This document shows positions 36,440 to 46,430 of a stretch of DNA of 64,000 nt, one piece after another. The notes beneath the pieces are model-generated. The model saw only the letters and a list, made by a program, of their open reading frames with translations, was not told where the DNA came from and did not search any database. The stretch comes from Brevibacterium epidermidis NBRC 14811 (lineage in GTDB: Bacteria > Actinomycetota > Actinomycetes > Actinomycetales > Brevibacteriaceae): contig NZ_BCSJ01000015.1 of assembly GCF_001570805.1 (NCBI RefSeq), forward strand, positions 1-64,000, in the 5' to 3' direction. Every line of letters starts with the position of its first letter. Within the stretch, counting starts at the first letter, position 1. Both the position numbers and the translations under genes were made by a program.

Positions 36440-36502
36440 CGAGTTTCGGACGATCCGTGCTGGAAAGGGCCACGGATTCCCGCACGGATCGTCCGAAACT
36501 CG
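36440..36502. repeat. Palindromic repeat family 3, copy 1
   Basis: A perfect 21-base stem (CGAGTTTCGGACGATCCGTG plus C, 36440-36460, with 36482-36502) around a 21-base loop. A relative with the same arm and loop lengths is at 49980-50042, also just behind a terminator. Confidence 0.85.
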
Positions 36503-36563
36503 ACTCCGGCACCACCGCCGTGCAGCACCCAATCTGAACTTTCGCCCAGAGCATGACGAATTG

Positions 36564-36635
36564 TTGGCACTCAAGTTGACCGAGTGCTAAGAGCGTTCTA
36601 GAGTCGAATTAGCACTAGCACTCATTGAGTGCCAG
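36564..36635 (+). promoter_or_regulatory. groES promoter with two CIRCE (HrcA) operators
   Basis: CIRCE 1: TTGGCACTC (36564-36572), nine bases, GAGTGCTAA (36582-36590). CIRCE 2: TTAGCACTA (36609-36617), nine bases, GAGTGCCAG (36627-36635). Promoter TTGACC (36576-36581), 17-base spacer, TAGAGT (36599-36604) lies between, so HrcA would block both boxes. This is the standard heat-shock repression scheme. Confidence 0.93.
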
Positions 36636-36743
36636 TTTCATGAGACGGTCGAATCGCTCGGCACCCGCGACGACGAGAGGTTCATGGCAGCAGCCGCCGT
36701 CTGACTCGATGAAATAGAACCCAGCGAAGGGAGAGGGCCCGAT

Positions 36744-37037
36744 ATGTCGGTCTCCATCAAGCCACTCGAAGATCGGATTGTCATCCGTCAGGTCGAAGCA
36801 GAACAGACTACCGCCAGTGGTCTGGTCATTCCCGAAACCGCCAAGGAAAAGCCTCAGGAAGGCGAAGTTGTCGCAGTGGGCCCGGGCCGCGTTGCTGACA
36901 ACGGAAACCGCGTGCCGGTCGACGTCGCCGTCGGCGACAAGGTCATCTACTCCAAGTACGGAGGCACCGAGGTCAAGTACGCAGGCGAAGAGTTCCTCGT
37001 GCTCTCGGCTCGCGACGTGCTCGCAGTCATCGGCTGA
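36744..37037 (+). CDS. groES: Co-chaperonin GroES
   Basis: Ten-kDa lid of the chaperonin, 97 aa, full length. Landmarks are [11 protein letters not shown] near the start, the mobile loop ([20 protein letters not shown] region) and [16 protein letters not shown]. It caps GroEL rings and encloses folding substrates in the cytoplasm. ATG 36744 follows GAAGGGAGAGG. A long untranslated leader (~135 bases from the promoter) precedes it. Co-transcribed with groEL 36 bases downstream under dual CIRCE control. Confidence 0.97.
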   Translation: MSVSIKPLEDRIVIRQVEAEQTTASGLVIPETAKEKPQEGEVVAVGPGRVADNGNRVPVDVAVGDKVIYSKYGGTEVKYAGEEFLVLSARDVLAVIG

Positions 37038-37046
37038 ATCCCCTGA

Positions 37047-38666
<1,620 letters not shown>

Positions 38667-38702
38667 GCCACACGCTCGGACTGAGTCACCTCTGACCCAC
38701 GC

Positions 38703-38735
38703 CAGTGGCCCGGAACATCACGTTCCGGGCCACTG
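38703..38735 (+). terminator. Terminator hairpin after groEL
   Basis: CAGTGGCCCGGAAC (38703-38716) pairs perfectly with 38722-38735, loop ATCAC. No T run follows. Confidence 0.8.
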
Positions 38736-38769
38736 TCGCATTCACTCTCGCACTCATCGGCGTATGCAC

Positions 38770-38780
38770 CCTCGCCGAGG
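38770..38780 (-). repeat. Intergenic copy of the palindrome (CCTCGCCGAGG orientation)
   Basis: Exact copy, C-centred on the plus strand, about 100 bases past groEL and 190 bases before the next start. The rest of the 297-bp gap (38667-38963) holds only the groEL terminator and no supported gene. Confidence 0.8.
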
Positions 38781-38963
38781 CGGCCCGCCACCCGTTCAAT
38801 GCGTTCAGGGCGGTTGCCTCCGCGGCTGTCTCCGTTGTCGACTTCGACGCGAACGTATTCACCTCGGAGACAGGTGCTGTTCACGAGCGAACGCATCGCT
38901 GTCGTTACAGTGATCGGAACATTCGATTGAAGTTCTGCAGTGCATGAAGTGAACAAGGGATCC

Positions 38964-40532
38964 ATGAAGAGAATTACGATGATCGGCGATGTCGGCTGGA
39001 GCCGGTTCTACCACCTCGGCGATGAGGCGATGACGGAACTGGCCATCGATGAGCTTCGTGCCCGAGCGGATATCGCCATCACGCTTATCGCCGGTGAACC
39101 CCAGCACGCGAGCGAAATGTACGGCGTCGACGCTGTCAGACGCATCGGGTTCAGGCGCGACCGACGTCCCAATACCTCTCGGATGAAGAAGATCCTCGAC
39201 TACGTCGCCGGAGACCGGGATGTGCTGAAGGCAGATGACCCGGCGATTGACGTCATTGAGGCAGTCCGGAATTCCGCGGCCGTCCTCATCGCGGGCGGTG
39301 GCAACCTCAACTCGATGTTCGCCCAACACATCTACGAGCGTGCGACCCTGGCGAAGATCGCCCGTGCCCTCGGCAAACCGTATGCGTTGACCAGCCAGAC
39401 TCTCGGCCCGCTCATCTACGACGAGGATCGGGACATCGTCCACGACCTCCTCGCCGAGGCGGAGTTCGTCGGAACCCGCGAAAGCTACACGACCCAGCTC
39501 GTCGACGATCTCGGACGAGGCTCCGCGACGGTGCGCCGTCAGGTCGACGACGCGTTCTCATTGACAGCCCGCGACGAGGACCGGTCTGCCGTGTCGGATC
39601 TGACCGAGCGTCCATTCATCCTGGCCAGCTTCGCCGAGAAGGCCTCGACCCCGATGCTCAGCGATGACGACTATCACGCACGACTGGCGGAACTCACCCG
39701 TCGGCTCGCCGAGGATACCGGCCTGCGGGTGCTGCTTGTGCCGCACGGCGGAGCATTGCCACCAGCGCCGGAGACGAGAGACCAGCTCACCGACCCGAAG
39801 ATCGCTCGGGCCAGCGGGCATGCTGAAGTCGTTCCCACCCGGATGCTCACCGCACGAGAGCTCATCGCCCTGACAGAGCAGGCCCAACTGGTCGTCGGGA
39901 CCCGGTACCACGCGGCGATCTTCGCCGGAGCTGCGGGCGTTCCCTTCATCTCGTTGGCCCCCAACCTTTATTCGTCCATCCGCATGCGCGGAGCCGCGGA
40001 GAACGTCGGTATGGAGGACTACGTGCTGCCGCTCGATTCGGTCGACGACATCGTGTCGACTGCCGTCGGAGCGGTGGGAAACCGAGACGAGCTCACGGGC
40101 CGACTGAGTGCGCAGTCGCAGAAGCGCCGCGCCGAGCATCGGCAGTGGTGGGACTTCGTCGTCGCGAAGACGCTGGGCGACACCCCCGGAGCGGCGGAAA
40201 CCGAAGCACCCGGCTTCTTCCACGCCGAAGCGATCGACAACCCATACGTCGACGACATCGGCGTAGTCCGCGAACGTCTCAACGCCGTCCAGAACTACGG
40301 GCTGGTGATGGCGCTCAAGGACCGGAAGGCGGCACGGGCGAACGAAGAGGTGCAGGCGGTCAAGTCGCAGCTGCAACGCGTACGCACCGAACGCGACGAG
40401 GCCCGCCGACGTGATGAGCGGCGCGAAGCAGAGCCTGCCGTCCGAGCAGCGCGACGGGTCGAGAGCGCGAGCCGACAGTCTGCAGACTTCGCCCGCCGCG
40501 CATATCGCCGGCTGCGTCCCGCGCGCAGGTAG
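38964..40532 (+). CDS. Polysaccharide pyruvyl transferase family protein with C-terminal coiled coil
   Basis: Protein of 522 aa. Residues ~1-370 match the pyruvyl transferase family (CsaB/ExoV-like): GDVGWSRFYHLGDEAM at the start, VLIAGGGNLNSMFAQ, PYALTSQTLGPL and VVGTRYHAAIFAGAAGVPF. Family reaction: ketal pyruvate from PEP onto a sugar of a cell-wall polymer. The last ~90 residues are Arg/Glu/Ala-rich and likely coiled coil (KSQLQRVRTERDEARRRDE). ATG 38964 is used, with AAGGGA upstream; the frame opens at 38940. Exact palindrome copy inside at 39449-39459. Pyruvylated polymers bind SLH-type or wall proteins, which fits the envelope theme. Confidence 0.85.
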   Translation: MKRITMIGDVGWSRFYHLGDEAMTELAIDELRARADIAITLIAGEPQHASEMYGVDAVRRIGFRRDRRPNTSRMKKILDYVAGDRDVLKADDPAIDVIEAVRNSAAVLIAGGGNLNSMFAQHIYERATLAKIARALGKPYALTSQTLGPLIYDEDRDIVHDLLAEAEFVGTRESYTTQLVDDLGRGSATVRRQVDDAFSLTARDEDRSAVSDLTERPFILASFAEKASTPMLSDDDYHARLAELTRRLAEDTGLRVLLVPHGGALPPAPETRDQLTDPKIARASGHAEVVPTRMLTARELIALTEQAQLVVGTRYHAAIFAGAAGVPFISLAPNLYSSIRMRGAAENVGMEDYVLPLDSVDDIVSTAVGAVGNRDELTGRLSAQSQKRRAEHRQWWDFVVAKTLGDTPGAAETEAPGFFHAEAIDNPYVDDIGVVRERLNAVQNYGLVMALKDRKAARANEEVQAVKSQLQRVRTERDEARRRDERREAEPAVRAARRVESASRQSADFARRAYRRLRPARR

Positions 40533-40770
40533 GCTCGAGGGCCCCTGGCGCGCAGGATTCCACTTTCGACACACCTTTCGCTGAAATGCACACTGAAGAA
40601 CCTGAGCAATTCAGAGACAGGTGTACAAAAAGCCTGAAGCCACTGTGACCCAGTCGTGCTTGCGCGCTTTGTGCCGTCTAGGGCGAGCTCGGGCGTGGGG
40701 TCGTGTCGTTGGTGTCGGCTGTGTGCACGCGCACGAGGCCTGGACGAAGGGTGCTCGGGTGGGGGTGTGT
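40533..40770. other. 238-bp convergent gap, nothing recognised
   Basis: Between the pyruvyl transferase stop and the leftward SRPBCC stop. No strong hairpin, repeat copy or ORF with a ribosome site was seen. Confidence 0.4.
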
Positions 40771-41175
40771 TCAGGCGCGGTCGCTCTCGAAATGAGTGCG
40801 GAGGCGGGCGAGGTCGGCGCGGACCATGTCCGCGTCGCGGTCGAACTCGGCATCATCGACACCGGGCAGGCGATACAGAGTGAAGACCACCTCGGCGCCG
40901 GTGCCGTTGGCAAGCACCCGCAGCGGATTGTGCACGATCGTGCCGTCGGGGAAGATTACGTCGTGATCGAGGATGCCGAGGTCCGTGTGCGGGCCGAAGC
41001 GGACCTCGACCTCACCCATCGGGGAGTCCGTGATCCAACGTCCGGCCACTTCACGGATTCCATTGCTCAGTCCCGCCGCCCAGGTAGGAAGGTTCGCGGG
41101 ATCTCCGGCGAAGGCTGCGACCTCGGCGGGGGAGGCGTCGATGGACGTCGAGAGGTGGAGCGCATCGTAAGTCAT
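40771..41175 (-). CDS. SRPBCC (START-like) family protein
   Basis: Protein of 134 aa with the helix-grip fold pattern: HLSTSIDASPAEVAAFAGDP at the start, GEVEVRFGPHTDLGILDHDV in the middle, and a long C-terminal helix (DADMVRADLARLRTHFESD). Such proteins bind hydrophobic ligands in a central pocket or act as cyclases; no ligand can be proposed. ATG 41175 is chosen for its GGGGAG ribosome site and because the conserved fold starts there; the frame continues to 41256. Single gene, divergent from the ABC exporter. Confidence 0.8.
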   Translation of the reverse strand: MTYDALHLSTSIDASPAEVAAFAGDPANLPTWAAGLSNGIREVAGRWITDSPMGEVEVRFGPHTDLGILDHDVIFPDGTIVHNPLRVLANGTGAEVVFTLYRLPGVDDAEFDRDADMVRADLARLRTHFESDRA

Positions 41176-41356
41176 CTCCCCAGTGGACCACACCGGAGCA
41201 CACGCGGCTAGGCTGCGCAGCCCGGGTCCTCTCACCGGCCCGATGTGCCCGCGCACTCAGCTGGCTCACACCTACTGGCCAGTCGCTTTTCATGTTTCTG
41301 AGGCCCGATCCTCGTTAGTCTGGAAATGACAGCTTGCACCGACGCATGAGGAATCT

Positions 41357-42133
41357 ATGACCACCGGCCCAACGATGCCCATCGCCCAACTTCGCGACGT
41401 TTCGAAGGTCTTCGACCCGAAGGGGGCCGCGGTCACGGCTCTCAGTGGGGTCAGCCTCGACATCGCACCGGCCAAGCTGACCGCGGTGATGGGGCCCTCG
41501 GGCTCGGGCAAGTCAACACTCATGCACGTCCTCGCCGGACTCGACCGGCCCACCTCCGGCACGGTCCACCTCGGCGACGAGGAGATCACGAAGCTGCGCG
41601 ACGACGATCTCACCGCCCTGCGCCGTCGCCGGATCGGATTCGTCTTCCAAGCCTTCAACCTTGTGCCCACGCTCACGGTCAAAGAGAACATCCGACTGCC
41701 GTTCGAACTCGACGACCGCCGACCCAAAGCCGACGAACGCGCCTGGATCTCCACAGTCGTCCACCGCCTGGGGTTGGAAGACCGACTCAAGCATCGACCG
41801 AATGAGCTCTCCGGCGGCCAACAGCAGCGCACCGCCATCGCCCGGGCGCTCGCGACCCGCCCCGACATCCTCTTCGCCGACGAACCGACCGGCAACCTCG
41901 ACGCGAAATCCGGCCGGGAGGTCATGGCGATCATGTCCGAGGCCGTCCGGGACTTCGGCCAATCGATTGTGCTCGTCACCCACGACCCGATCGTCGCCGC
42001 CCACGCCGACCGAGTCATCTTCATCGCCGACGGCACCCCGGCGACGGAGCTCAACGACGCAATCACCGCCGAGGCGATCGCCTCGACCATGCTCGACATC
42101 GACGAACGCGCCGACTCCGCGGTGAGCCGATGA
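41357..42133 (+). CDS. ABC exporter ATP-binding protein (MacB/LolD-like)
   Basis: ATPase of 258 aa with Walker A GPSGSGKST (~46-54), the Q loop in IGFVFQAFNLVPTLTV, signature LSGGQQQRT and Walker B ILFADEPTGNLD, the last being typical of the MacB/LolD/FtsE branch. GAGGAATCT gives a ribosome site and TAGTCT upstream a possible -10. Partner permease overlaps by ATGA. Such pairs move antimicrobial peptides, lipoproteins or lipids, or act as mechanotransmitters. No two-component system is adjacent, so a bacitracin-type detoxification module is not supported. Confidence 0.93.
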   Translation: MTTGPTMPIAQLRDVSKVFDPKGAAVTALSGVSLDIAPAKLTAVMGPSGSGKSTLMHVLAGLDRPTSGTVHLGDEEITKLRDDDLTALRRRRIGFVFQAFNLVPTLTVKENIRLPFELDDRRPKADERAWISTVVHRLGLEDRLKHRPNELSGGQQQRTAIARALATRPDILFADEPTGNLDAKSGREVMAIMSEAVRDFGQSIVLVTHDPIVAAHADRVIFIADGTPATELNDAITAEAIASTMLDIDERADSAVSR

Positions 42134-43551
42134 ACCCACTGCGCGAAATCCGAACCAATCCGCGGCAGTTCTTCCCCAGCGTCCTCGTCGTCTTCATCGC
42201 CGCCCTCTTCGGCACCGCGATCATGCAGGGCATCGCGATCCTGACGGCATGGCTGTCGTCGGAGAAGATGATCGCCGAATCCGAGACCGCGCAGAACCTG
42301 CTCTCGATGGTCGGGTTCACCTTCTTCCTCATCGCCCTATTCGTCTCTGCGATCGTCATCGCGAACACGTTCTCGATCATCATCGCCGGTCGCAGCCGCC
42401 AGCTGGCTCTGCTGCGCCTCATCGGGGCGTCGTCGAAACGGCTGCGCAGGGCCGCCTCGGTGGAGGGGCTGATCATCTCCGTCCCCGCCGCGGTGCTCGC
42501 CTTCGCAGCGTCGACCGGGCTGGCGAAAGCGGCCCAGAATTACCTGGGCAACGCCATCACCGAGGAGGTCGCTCTCCTCACCCCGACCATGGCCGTTCCC
42601 GCGCTCGCCACCATCATCGTGACCTGGCTGTCGGCGTACTTGGGCGCGCGCCGCATCACGGGGATCTCTCCGATCGAGGCGACCTCGCAGGCGGTCGAAA
42701 GCCGCCCCGAGGATGCCCGTGCCTCACTCGGGGGACTCACCGCCTCGCTGATTCTTCTGTCCATGGGCCTGACGTTCCTCGTCAATTCCGTGATCGGAGC
42801 CGCCGACCATCGGATCAGCCTGATGAGCGTGGTGCTCACTGCGTTCGGGTCGAGTCTGACGTTCCTCGGTGTCGTCATCGGTCATCCGTGGATCCTGCCT
42901 CCGGTGCAGGCGGCGATCGGCTGGCTGGTCGGACGCACCGCGGTGTCCCGGCTGGCCGCATCGACGATCGCCCGCCATCCCACCCGGAACGCGCGCACGG
43001 TCATCGGGCTCGTCATCGGCATCACGCTCATCGTCATGTTCGCCACCGCCATGACCACCTTCCGCGATCAGCTGCTGCGGTATGCGCGCTCCCTCGGTGA
43101 AGAGGGGTGGGGCGGTCTCGAGGACGCGCTGGCCACCGTCATCGACAAGTCGATGCTGTTCGCCTTCGCCCTCATCCTCTTCTCCGTGATCATCGCCGTC
43201 ATCGGCGTCGCGAACACGCTCATGCTCTCCGTGCGGCAGCGCACTCAGGAGATCGGCCTGCTCATGGCACTGGGCCAAACCCCGAAGCGCGTGCGGCGGA
43301 TGATCACGGCCGAAGGCCTGCAGCTGAGCCTGACCGCGTGCCTGGTTGCCGTGCCGCTGGGCATCGGCTTCGGCTGGGTCGGCGCGCTGACCCTGCTCTC
43401 GCCCCTGCTCGGACTCTTCGCGCCGAGCGTGCCCTGGGTAGTCGTCATCGCCGTCGTCGCAGGCACCCTCGTCGCCGTGTTCGTTGCCAGCCGCGAACCT
43501 GCCCGAGCGGCGACGTCGATCAGTCCCGTCGAAGCGCTCGAAGCAGTGTGA
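42130..43551 (+). CDS. FtsX-like ABC transporter permease
   Basis: Protein of 473 aa. Two FtsX-like repeats: the N-terminal one with segments ~18-40 and ~65-90 and SRQLALLRLIGAS, the C-terminal one after ~300 with VRQRTQEIGLLMALGQTP. About eight membrane spans. These QLALLR(L)xGAS elements are the coupling helices of type VII ABC systems. It works with the upstream ATPase. There is no large extracellular domain like MacB has, so a tripartite pump is unlikely. Substrate unknown. Confidence 0.92.
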   Translation: MNPLREIRTNPRQFFPSVLVVFIAALFGTAIMQGIAILTAWLSSEKMIAESETAQNLLSMVGFTFFLIALFVSAIVIANTFSIIIAGRSRQLALLRLIGASSKRLRRAASVEGLIISVPAAVLAFAASTGLAKAAQNYLGNAITEEVALLTPTMAVPALATIIVTWLSAYLGARRITGISPIEATSQAVESRPEDARASLGGLTASLILLSMGLTFLVNSVIGAADHRISLMSVVLTAFGSSLTFLGVVIGHPWILPPVQAAIGWLVGRTAVSRLAASTIARHPTRNARTVIGLVIGITLIVMFATAMTTFRDQLLRYARSLGEEGWGGLEDALATVIDKSMLFAFALILFSVIIAVIGVANTLMLSVRQRTQEIGLLMALGQTPKRVRRMITAEGLQLSLTACLVAVPLGIGFGWVGALTLLSPLLGLFAPSVPWVVVIAVVAGTLVAVFVASREPARAATSISPVEALEAV

Positions 43552-43655
43552 AGTTCGGGGGCGCGGGTGGGTCTCGTCGAGACGGAGCCCCTCGCGGAGA
43601 TCGAGGCCCGCATCAGAGCAATGCCCCTGTCTACCTGGTCCACATGAGGAGAACC

Positions 43656-45377
43656 ATGACCACGACGCCCGACAGCACCGCGAAAGCTGCGGTCACACGC
43701 TCCGCAGCATCTGCGTCGGACCCCACCACTCCGCGGACGACGCATACAGTGTTCAACCAAGCGCCGCCTCGGCGAGATATCAACGAATTCACGCTGAATA
43801 CGGCTCTGAGGGATGCGCTCGCCCACTACGCTCCGCGTGCCTCTCACGACGAACTCGAACGCATCGGAGCACTCGTCGGCAGCGCCGACTTCATCAATGA
43901 CGCCCGCCTGGCCAACGTCCACGGACCGATGCTGCGGACCCACGACGACTGGGGCAACCGCATCGACGAGATCGAGTTCCACCCGGCTTACCACCGGATC
44001 ATCGGCGACGCGCTCGACGCGGAAGCGCACTCCTATGCCTGGACTCATCCCGGGCCGGGAGCCAACGTCGAACGCGCCGTAAGGTTCATGCTCTTCTCCC
44101 AGATCGAACCCGGCCACGCCTGCCCGGTGTCGATGACGCATGCTGTCGTGCCGTCCCTGCACGCCGATTCTGCGCTGGCCGATTTCTGGGTGCCACGTGC
44201 CACCGCCGCCGGCTTTGATCCGCGACGCATCGACCCGGCGAACAAATCCGCAGTGACCTTCGGCATGGCAATGACGGAGAAACAGGGCGGATCGGACATC
44301 CGCGCGAACACCACCTTCGCCGTCCCCTCCGGCGACCACTATCTCATCACCGGCCACAAGTGGTTCTGCTCCGCTCCACAGTCCGACGCGTTCCTCGTCA
44401 TCGCCCAGCTCGATGAGGGTCCTAGCTGCTTCGTCGTGCCCCGCGTGCTGCCCGGCGGCGACCTCAACTCGGTGCGCATCCAGCGGCTCAAGGACAAGCT
44501 CGGGAACAAGTCCAACGCTTCCTCGGAAGTTGAGTTCGACGCCACCGAAGGCTGGCTGCTCGGGCAGCCGGGCAAGGGCGTGCGCACGATCATCGAGATG
44601 GTTGCCCAGACCCGCTTGGACTGCGTCCTCGGTTCGGCCGCGGGGATGCGCCAATGCGTCGCCGAGGCAGCCTGGCACGCCCGCGGGCGCGCCGCCTTCG
44701 GTGCCACGCTCATCGACCAGCCGCTCATGCGCGCCGTCATCGCCGACCTCCAGCTCGAGACCGAAGCGGCCACTTATACGGCGCTGCACCTGGCCGCTGC
44801 ATACGACGACGACAGCGCCGAGGCGGCCGACTTCCGCCGTCTGGCAACGGCCGTCGGCAAATACTGGATCTGCAAACGCGGACCCGAACATGCCTATGAG
44901 TCCCTCGAATGCCTCGGTGGCAACGGCTACACCGAGTCCTTCCCGCTGGCCCGCCGCTACCGGGAGCAGCCGGTCATGGCAGTGTGGGAAGGCTCCGGCA
45001 ACGTCATCGTCCTCGACGTCCTACGTGCCCTGGCCCGCGAACCGCGGAGTGCCAAGACCTTCCTCGGCTTCCTCGAGACCGGATTGGGCAAGCACGCTGA
45101 CTTCGACGCTGCCTACGAATCGCTGGCCCGATCGCTGCAGGACGCGGTGCAGGATCTGGATTCCGGAGATGCGGCCGCGCAAGCGGCGCTGCAGACACGA
45201 GGTCGTGTCCTCGTGGAGAAGATGGCGCTGCTCATGCAGGCTGCGATCCTCTTCGAATCCGCCCCTGCTGAGGTGGCCTCCAGCTTTGCGGCCGCTCGCC
45301 TCGGCGCTGATCGGGGCCGGGAATACGGAGCCCTGCCTGATGGAGTCGACATCGACTTCCTCGTCGCGCGGGCATGA
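43656..45377 (+). CDS. AidB-like acyl-CoA dehydrogenase
   Basis: FAD enzyme of 573 aa. Family: residues ~30-45 TVFNQAPPRRDINEF matches the NQxPPL-x-YN start of AidB-like proteins; FGMAMTEKQGGSDIRANTT binds FAD; KWFCSAP, LDCVLGSAAGMRQCV and ECLGGNGYTESFPLARRYREQPVMAVWEGSGN (split here; key residues LGGNGY and EGSGN) are typical. AidB protects DNA in the alkylation response and shows isovaleryl-CoA dehydrogenase activity. ATG 43656 follows AGGAGAACC; the frame upstream is a shadow of the permease. A one-mismatch palindrome copy lies at the PPRRD codons. Confidence 0.9.
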   Translation: MTTTPDSTAKAAVTRSAASASDPTTPRTTHTVFNQAPPRRDINEFTLNTALRDALAHYAPRASHDELERIGALVGSADFINDARLANVHGPMLRTHDDWGNRIDEIEFHPAYHRIIGDALDAEAHSYAWTHPGPGANVERAVRFMLFSQIEPGHACPVSMTHAVVPSLHADSALADFWVPRATAAGFDPRRIDPANKSAVTFGMAMTEKQGGSDIRANTTFAVPSGDHYLITGHKWFCSAPQSDAFLVIAQLDEGPSCFVVPRVLPGGDLNSVRIQRLKDKLGNKSNASSEVEFDATEGWLLGQPGKGVRTIIEMVAQTRLDCVLGSAAGMRQCVAEAAWHARGRAAFGATLIDQPLMRAVIADLQLETEAATYTALHLAAAYDDDSAEAADFRRLATAVGKYWICKRGPEHAYESLECLGGNGYTESFPLARRYREQPVMAVWEGSGNVIVLDVLRALAREPRSAKTFLGFLETGLGKHADFDAAYESLARSLQDAVQDLDSGDAAAQAALQTRGRVLVEKMALLMQAAILFESAPAEVASSFAAARLGADRGREYGALPDGVDIDFLVARA

Positions 45378-45476
45378 GATGCGGGTTCGATCGCCGGATT
45401 CGCTCTCGGCCCGTGAAGTGTATGATGCAAGATCGCTTGTAATTCAAACTGCCGAAAGAGCGGAGAGATAGCGTCG

Positions 45477-45671
45477 ATGGCTGGAACAGTGGGAATGATG
45501 AGTCTGGTGTCGATGGTCATCTACGCGTGCATCGCGGTGCTGGTCGTGGCCGTCCTGATCGTCGGTCTCATGGTGCTGCTCAAGCTCAACCGTCGACTCG
45601 GCGAAGACAATCTCGAGCGGGCAGAGGCGAAGAAGGCTGCGGAGGAATCCTCGGCGAACAGCTCAGTTTGA
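45477..45671 (+). CDS. Small single-span membrane protein
   Basis: Protein of 64 aa: one hydrophobic segment (~8-35, YACIAVLVVAVLIVGLMVLL) then a charged cytoplasmic tail (NRRLGEDNLERAEAKKAAEE). CGGAGAGA upstream supports the ATG. The stop TGA (45669-45671) lies inside palindromic family 2 copy 3, so the repeat supplies the end of the gene. Function unknown; the shape is typical of small membrane regulators. Confidence 0.72.
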   Translation: MAGTVGMMSLVSMVIYACIAVLVVAVLIVGLMVLLKLNRRLGEDNLERAEAKKAAEESSANSSV

Positions 45672-45722
45672 GGTGAGCAGCCCATGTTTGAAACAGGGCT
45701 ATTCAGCTGAAACCGTGTAGAA
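45666..45722. repeat. Palindromic repeat family 2, copy 3 (degenerate)
   Basis: GTTTGAGGTGAGCAGCCC (45666-45683), loop ATGTTTGAAACA, right arm GGGCTATTCAGCTGAAAC (45696-45713), then CGTGTAGAAC in place of AGTGCCGAAC. The left arm is intact and the right arm decayed. The remainder of the gap to 45823 shows nothing else. Confidence 0.75.
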
Positions 45723-45822
45723 CCGTCGTGCGGGCTGAACCGCCAGCGGCGGTGAGCGGAACCGAGGCAGGATCCTCAGCCGCCTCAGCCGCGTTGAGGC
45801 TCAGTCGCGGGGACGGATAGCC

Positions 45823-46287
45823 TCAGCTGCGGCGGTGGGCGGAGACGCAGCGGCGGCGGTCGACGCGCATGACCCGGCCGCGGTTGCGCAGGTGCCGCTG
45901 TACGCAGTCCGGCGGGCCGTCGAAGTCCGGTCGGGGAATGCGGGTGACGACAGCGGGTTTCTGCTCGAGGGCGAGTGAGTCGGCTTCCCACTCCGGAGTG
46001 CGGCGCGCGCCGAATTCGGACGTTTCGATGAACGCCCGGAACTCCTCGACCAGCCGCTCCTGCATGTCATAGAGGCTCTCATCATTTCCGGGGAAATCGA
46101 GGAGGACTTCAATGGCCTCCCCGGCGACGACGATCCGCGCGATCAGCCGACGCTCATCGTCGGTATCGCGAAGCATCGCGATGCTGTCCCACTCGTAGTT
46201 GGCGAACATGCCGAGAACAATCGGCGTGACGACCTTCTCGCAGAGCACATCCTGCGTAAGTTCGATGCGGTCCATGTGTTCCACCAT
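45823..46287 (-). CDS. Hypothetical protein
   Basis: Protein of 154 aa with no family that I recognise. Residues 1-~115 look folded (IVLGMFANYEWDSIAMLRDT, VVAGEAIEVLLDFPGNDESLY, RLVEEFRAFIET); the last ~35 are Arg-rich and low complexity (RGRVMRVDRRRC), perhaps a read-on tail. No membrane span or signal. ATG 46287 follows GAGGACCT closely; ATG 46275 is an alternative. Single gene, divergent from the pseudouridine synthase. Confidence 0.62.
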   Translation of the reverse strand: MVEHMDRIELTQDVLCEKVVTPIVLGMFANYEWDSIAMLRDTDDERRLIARIVVAGEAIEVLLDFPGNDESLYDMQERLVEEFRAFIETSEFGARRTPEWEADSLALEQKPAVVTRIPRPDFDGPPDCVQRHLRNRGRVMRVDRRRCVSAHRRS

Positions 46288-46430
46288 AGGTCCTCATCCG
46301 CCGGGATTCCGAAGGCGTCTCGGAGTTTTGCGGAATCCTCCGCGGATCTGCGGTATCCGGCAGACTTCGTGCGGTTCCGCGCCAGTGCATTCGCGACCGC
46401 GACGAAGGCGGCACCGCATAGACTGGGCCC

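Noticed and set aside
34964..36574. Minus-strand 536-aa frame
   Set aside because: Opposite rpfB and also covering its terminator, a repeat and part of CIRCE 1; not credible as a gene.
38705..38947. 80-aa plus-strand ORF after groEL
   Set aside because: It starts inside the terminator hairpin, has no ribosome site and no coding-like codon bias.
43107..43655. N-terminal extension of the AidB-like dehydrogenase to 756 aa
   Set aside because: The extension overlaps the ABC permease in another frame and is Arg-rich. ATG 43656 has a proper ribosome site and starts the known family N-terminus.
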